This document shows, one piece after another, positions 60,277 through 64,000 of a stretch of 64,000 nucleotides of DNA (position 1 is the first letter of the stretch; the number at the start of each line of letters is the position of its first letter). This DNA is from Streptomyces sp. SLBN-31 (GTDB taxonomy: Bacteria > Actinomycetota > Actinomycetes > Streptomycetales > Streptomycetaceae): contig NZ_VFNC01000001.1 in NCBI RefSeq assembly GCF_006715395.1, positions 3,038,001 through 3,102,000 of the forward strand, in the 5' to 3' direction. Position numbers and translations under genes: made by a program. Under the pieces are notes generated by a model. The model saw only the letters and a program-made list of their open reading frames with translations, did no database searches and had not been told where the DNA came from.

Positions 60277-62541
60277 ATGTCACCGACGCACATCACAACG
60301 GGGAAGACAGGGACCTCCCACGCAGGCGTACTGCGACGGCTGGGGGAGTGGTGCGCCCGGCACTTCCTGATCGTCATCGTGGCGTGGCTGGTCGCCCTCG
60401 TCGCCCTGCAGGTCCTCAACCGCACCATCGGCGGCGACTACTCCGACAACTTCTCCCTGCCGGGGGTCCAGTCCCAGCAGGGCCTCGACGTCCTGAAGAA
60501 GCACGATCCCGCGGCGGGCGGATACAGCAGCCAGATCGTGCTCCACGACGCCGACAAGTCCCTGGGGTCACTGAGCTCGCAAATGTCGAGCACCGTCGGT
60601 GACCTGCAGAAACTGCCGCACGTCCTGTCCGCCCAGAACCCGCTGTCCACGCCCGCGTCGAAAGTCGGCCCCCTCTCCTCGGACGGAAAGACCGCCTACA
60701 TCACCGTCCGCTTCGACACCCAGCCCTCCACCCTCGGCGACGGCTATCTGAACGGCGTCGACAAGGCGGTCCAGCCACTGCGCTCGGCCGGAGCGCAGGT
60801 CGAGTACGGCGGACCGCTCGGCGAGCTGGCCCGGCCCGCACCCGACGACCGGGTGAGCGAGCTGATCGGCTTCGGCGTCGCGATCGTGGTGCTCCTCGTC
60901 GGCTTCGGCAGCGTGATCGCCGCCGGTCTGCCCCTGCTGACCGCCCTGGTCGGCGCGGTGGGCGGGCTCGCCTGCCTCGGCCTGCTCGCCGCGGCCTTCG
61001 AGTTCGCCACCGTCTCGCCGACCCTCGCCACGATGATCGGCCTCGGCGTGGGCATCGACTACGCCCTGTTCCTGATCACCCGGCACCGCCAGAACATCAT
61101 GAACGGAGTCGACCCGGTCCACTCCGCCGGCCACGCCACGGCCACCAGCGGACGGGCCGTCCTCGTCTCCGGCTGCACCGTGATCATCGCGCTGGCCGGT
61201 CTGTACGCGTCCGGCGTGAGTTTCATCGGCAAACTCGGCCTGGCCGCCGCCGTGACGGTCGTCTCGGCCGTCACCGCCGCACTGACACTGGTCCCCGCCC
61301 TGCTCGGGCTGATCGGCAGACACATCGACCGCTACCACGTGCGCCGGCCCGTCGCCGAGACCGACGCCGAGCCCGGAGCCGCACCGCAGGGCGCCTGGCA
61401 CCGCTACGCGCAGCGCGTGGAGCACCGGCCCTGGCAGTTCCTGGCGGCGGGCGTGGCGACCGTCGTCGTCCTCGCCATCCCGCTGCTGTCCATCCAGCTC
61501 GGGCACATCGGCGACGGCGCCGACCCCACGTCCTTCACCGACCGGCGCGCCTACGACCTGATGACCGACGCCTTCGGGCCCGGGTCCAACGGCCCGCTCA
61601 CCGTCGTCATCGACCAGAGCACCGTCTCCTCCTCCAAGCGCTCGGACCTGTCCTCCCAGGCGCAGAAGACCCTCGACGGCGTCTCCGGAGCCTCCACGGT
61701 CACCCAGCTGACGCCCACCAAGGACGGGGACGTCCTGGTCGGCACGGTCTACTCCAAGGAGTCCCCGCAGAGCGCCGGCACCACGGACCTGGCGAACCGG
61801 CTGGTGCACGACACCCTCCCCGACGCCGTCTCCGGCACGTCCGCCAAGGGGTACGTCACCGGCACCACGGCGGCCCAGGTCGACTTCCGCGACATCGTCG
61901 CCAGCCGGCTGCCGCTGATCATCGGCGTCGTGGTCGGCCTTGCCTTCCTGATCATCCTCGCCGTCTTCCGCGGCCTGCTCGTCGCGGTGAAGGCCGCCGT
62001 CCTGAACGTCCTGTCCATCGGGGCCTCGTACGGCGTCGTGGTGGCCGTCTTCCAGTGGGGCTGGGGCGGCCCCGCGCTGGGCGTCAACGGCAAGGTGCCC
62101 ATCGAGAGCTACGTGCCGATGATGATGTTCGCCATCATCTTCGGACTGAGCATGGACTACGAGATCTTCCTGCTCTCCCGCGTCCACGAGGCCTGGCTGC
62201 GCACCGGGGACGCCAAGGCCTCGGTCGCCCACGCGCTCGAGATCACCGCCCGGGTGATCACCTGCGCCGCCCTGATCATGGTGAGCGTCTTCGCGGCCTT
62301 CATCGTCAGCGACAACATCGTGGTCAAGATGCTCGGACTGGGCCTCGCCGTGAGCGTGCTGATCGACGCGACGGTGGTGCGCCTGCTGATGGTGCCGGCC
62401 GTGATGACCCTGCTGGGGCAGCGTGCCTGGTGGACGCCGCACTGGCTCGACCGGATCCTGCCGCACATCGACGCCGAGGGCGACCAGGAGCGGGCCGCGG
62501 CCCAGGAGGACGTCAGCGGCCGTCCGAGGACCCGGGCGTGA
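60277..62541 (+). CDS. MMPL-family exporter
   Basis: A 754-residue RND-type exporter of the MMPL branch with about 12 spans in two halves. Each half has a large outer domain (about 60-210 and about 420-560). The proton-relay type sequences [17 protein letters not shown] and [20 protein letters not shown] (the GxxxDY motif in each half) are conserved. Family members export lipids or antibiotics. A candidate operator pair lies in the 5' region, and the start ATG follows GGGAGAG. Its 3' end overlaps the convergent phosphatase gene by 29 bp. Confidence 0.9.
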   Translation: MSPTHITTGKTGTSHAGVLRRLGEWCARHFLIVIVAWLVALVALQVLNRTIGGDYSDNFSLPGVQSQQGLDVLKKHDPAAGGYSSQIVLHDADKSLGSLSSQMSSTVGDLQKLPHVLSAQNPLSTPASKVGPLSSDGKTAYITVRFDTQPSTLGDGYLNGVDKAVQPLRSAGAQVEYGGPLGELARPAPDDRVSELIGFGVAIVVLLVGFGSVIAAGLPLLTALVGAVGGLACLGLLAAAFEFATVSPTLATMIGLGVGIDYALFLITRHRQNIMNGVDPVHSAGHATATSGRAVLVSGCTVIIALAGLYASGVSFIGKLGLAAAVTVVSAVTAALTLVPALLGLIGRHIDRYHVRRPVAETDAEPGAAPQGAWHRYAQRVEHRPWQFLAAGVATVVVLAIPLLSIQLGHIGDGADPTSFTDRRAYDLMTDAFGPGSNGPLTVVIDQSTVSSSKRSDLSSQAQKTLDGVSGASTVTQLTPTKDGDVLVGTVYSKESPQSAGTTDLANRLVHDTLPDAVSGTSAKGYVTGTTAAQVDFRDIVASRLPLIIGVVVGLAFLIILAVFRGLLVAVKAAVLNVLSIGASYGVVVAVFQWGWGGPALGVNGKVPIESYVPMMMFAIIFGLSMDYEIFLLSRVHEAWLRTGDAKASVAHALEITARVITCAALIMVSVFAAFIVSDNIVVKMLGLGLAVSVLIDATVVRLLMVPAVMTLLGQRAWWTPHWLDRILPHIDAEGDQERAAAQEDVSGRPRTRA

Positions 62542-63622
62542 GGACGAGCATCGTGACGTCGTCCGCGACGTCGGGGCAGTAGCGGACGAGATCCGTCCAC
62601 ACCCGCTGGGCCAGCACCGCCGGGTCGCTATCGGCCAGGGCCGCGAGGCGGTCGGGCAGCGGGTAGAAGGTGCCCTCGCCGTCCCGCGCCTCGCTCACCC
62701 CGTCCGACGCCAGGAACAGACTGTTCCCGGTTTCCAGCCGCAAGGTGAGCCCGGCGGGCCGGCCGCCGTCGGGCAGGCCGAGCCCGAGCGGCGTCCACGC
62801 GGAGAGCTCGACCTCGGTGGCCTCCCGCCCGCGCAGCAGCAGGGGCGCCGGATGCCCGCAGGAGACCAGCCGCACCGAGCGCGCGTCCCGGGAGAACTCC
62901 AGCAGCACGGCGGTCGCGAACAGTTCGGCGTACCGCGACGACGCGGAGTCCGCCACCAGCCTGCGGTCGAGCCGGGCGGCGACCGACTCCAGGTCCGGCT
63001 GGTCCAGGACCGCCTCCCGGAAGGCCCCCAGCAGCGAGGCCACCGTGGAGACCGCCGACAGCCCGTGCCCCTGCACGTCGCCGAGCACGGCCCGCACACC
63101 GTAGGGCCCCTCGCGCACGTCGAAGAAGTCGCCGCCCACCAGGGTCCCGCGCTGCGCGGCCCGGTACAGCCCGGCGCAGCGCACCGCGCCGACGCGCTCC
63201 GGCAGCGGCGGCACGACCGCGCGCTGCGCCGCCTCGGCGACCGTGCGCTCCAGGTCCAGCTGGGCGTCGCGGCGACTGCGCACGTACGACACGAACACGC
63301 TCAGCCCGGCGACGAAGAGGATGGTCAGCAGGTCGGTGTTGCCGGGCTTGTCGAGCTGGAAGGCCGGCACGTTGAGCACGGCGACCACGGCGGCGCCGAG
63401 GACCGCGGTCGCCCAGGGACCGTACGACAGAACCGCCAGGGGCGGGATCGCGCCCAGCAGGAACCCGATGTCGAGCGGGTCGGGGCTGATCAGCGTCGCC
63501 GTGCACACGCCCGCGATCAGGACGACCGGCAGGGCCTTCACCCACCACGGCGGCGGCGCGCCCCGCAGCCAGCCCCGCCGGCCACGGTCCCGGCGCGCCG
63601 TCACTGCGGTCACCCTCTTCAC
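62513..63622 (-). CDS. membrane-bound SpoIIE-type PP2C phosphatase
   Basis: A 369-residue protein. Residues about 25-115 hold three to four membrane spans. After a short coiled coil the PP2C/SpoIIE domain (about 145-365) has [39 protein letters not shown] and [15 protein letters not shown] for the metal sites, and [10 protein letters not shown] at the end. It should dephosphorylate an anti-anti-sigma factor in response to a membrane signal. It is a single gene; the overlap with the MMPL 3' end means the two transcripts are antisense there. Confidence 0.88.
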   Translation of the reverse strand: MKRVTAVTARRDRGRRGWLRGAPPPWWVKALPVVLIAGVCTATLISPDPLDIGFLLGAIPPLAVLSYGPWATAVLGAAVVAVLNVPAFQLDKPGNTDLLTILFVAGLSVFVSYVRSRRDAQLDLERTVAEAAQRAVVPPLPERVGAVRCAGLYRAAQRGTLVGGDFFDVREGPYGVRAVLGDVQGHGLSAVSTVASLLGAFREAVLDQPDLESVAARLDRRLVADSASSRYAELFATAVLLEFSRDARSVRLVSCGHPAPLLLRGREATEVELSAWTPLGLGLPDGGRPAGLTLRLETGNSLFLASDGVSEARDGEGTFYPLPDRLAALADSDPAVLAQRVWTDLVRYCPDVADDVTMLVLTPGSSDGR

Positions 63623-63694
63623 ACCACCACGCTCCTACGGCGGGGCGGTGAGCGCATGCCGGAGGCGCCGGGCAGGGGACGGGCCGATGCCTCG

Positions 63695-64000
63695 TCAGCC
63701 GGTGCGGCCGTCCAGCAGGGCCTCGGCCTCGGCCAGGATCTCGGTGACCCGCAGCCCGAACGCCGCGTCGCAGGCGTGCGGCCGGCCGGTGCCGACGGCC
63801 GTCAGCAGGGCGTCGGTGGCGTGGACCAGAGCGGTGACGGCGCCTTCGTCACCGGTGGGCAGCACGGCCACGCCCGACTCGCCGCGCAGTTCGACGGTGG
63901 CCCCCGCGGCCGCGGGCGGCGCCGACAGGCTGAGGGTGACGGTGCTGGACGCGCCGCCGGCGTGGTCGAGGACCAGGTGGACGGTGTCACCGGGGCCCGG
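63695..64000 (-). CDS. C-terminal end of a Gfo/Idh/MocA-type oxidoreductase (start outside window)
   Basis: The frame is open to the window edge and ends at 63695 with LTAVGTGRPHACDAAFGLRV, then TEILAEAEALLDGRTG. This ending, with a segment TVELRGESGVAVLPTG before it, fits the C-terminal domain of Gfo/Idh/MocA-family dehydrogenases. Only 101 residues are visible, so the assignment is tentative. It is on the same strand as the phosphatase, 72 bp upstream of its start. Confidence 0.6.
   Translation of the reverse strand, partial: PGPGDTVHLVLDHAGGASSTVTLSLSAPPAAAGATVELRGESGVAVLPTGDEGAVTALVHATDALLTAVGTGRPHACDAAFGLRVTEILAEAEALLDGRTG

Noticed and set aside
1..64000. CRISPR arrays, tRNA/rRNA genes, insertion sequences, attachment sites
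   Set aside because: No spaced short repeats, no cloverleaf-type sequence with conserved tRNA ends, no transposase or integrase, and no tRNA-flanked repeats were found.

Overview
The window is high-GC actinobacterial DNA, almost certainly from a Streptomyces chromosome outside the most conserved core. The evidence is the codon bias, GTG/TTG starts, mycothiol-linked detoxification, several sugar-uptake and secreted carbohydrate-active genes, SpoIIE-type phosphatases, the Streptomyces-type SAM methyltransferase with an IWNYWLGG signature, and sugar ABC transporters that lack their own ATPase. I see no rRNA, tRNA, CRISPR array, transposase or integrase.

Layout. 1-5.7 kb: the 3' end of a secreted GH27 galactosidase with a ricin lectin tail, a solitary cytochrome oxidase subunit I (ctaD) with a small membrane protein, a divergent ECF sigma factor overlapping a membrane anti-sigma-like protein that carries a 75-bp tandem repeat, and a folD remnant. 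5.7-14 kb: a SnoaL-like protein, a small secreted protein, an ABC exporter, the mycothiol-dependent formaldehyde dehydrogenase with its metallo-beta-lactamase-fold partner, a serine hydrolase, two SDRs and a frameshifted membrane gene. 14-19.9 kb: an L,D-transpeptidase-like protein, a divergent Gfo/Idh/MocA dehydrogenase and ROK regulator pair with a matching inverted pair of candidate operators, a frameshifted EamA transporter and a membrane-anchored streptogrisin-like protease.

20-30.5 kb: a SAM methyltransferase, a DUF3800 protein, a PatB/MalY-type aminotransferase, an F420/flavin-type small oxidoreductase, a 925-residue secreted hydrolase with Calx-beta-like segments, a decayed Gfo/Idh gene, PaaI, a Zn-ribbon/OB-fold protein and a TetR regulator with visible CACTSAGTG operators, and a peptidoglycan-binding membrane protein. 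30.5-39 kb: a multidomain SpoIIE phosphatase, small membrane and hypothetical proteins, an RpiR regulator, a GT39-like mannosyltransferase-type protein, and a TAT-exported PAP2/haloperoxidase fused to a beta-strand repeat tail.

39-53 kb is the most coherent block. A BadF-type amino-sugar kinase and a ROK regulator are divergent around a perfect inverted repeat. They are followed by a sugar-binding lipoprotein, two permeases and two large cytoplasmic proteins of unrecognised family with helical-toroid features. This looks like a catabolic operon for an amino-sugar-containing oligosaccharide. Next to it are a P-loop kinase and a beta-phosphoglucomutase/GH65 phosphorylase pair. 53-64 kb: an orphan proteasome beta subunit with no alpha subunit in view, a conserved hypothetical, an APC permease with a clear promoter, a DUF5709 acidic protein, the soluble transhydrogenase sthA, a sulfite-oxidase-like enzyme, an MMPL exporter with tandem candidate operators, a membrane PP2C phosphatase, and the end of another Gfo/Idh-type gene.

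Four genes look broken (folD remnant, a DUF-type membrane gene, EamA, Gfo/Idh at 26.6 kb). In the last three the break is one or more single-base indels in GC-rich runs, so either decay or consensus error is possible.
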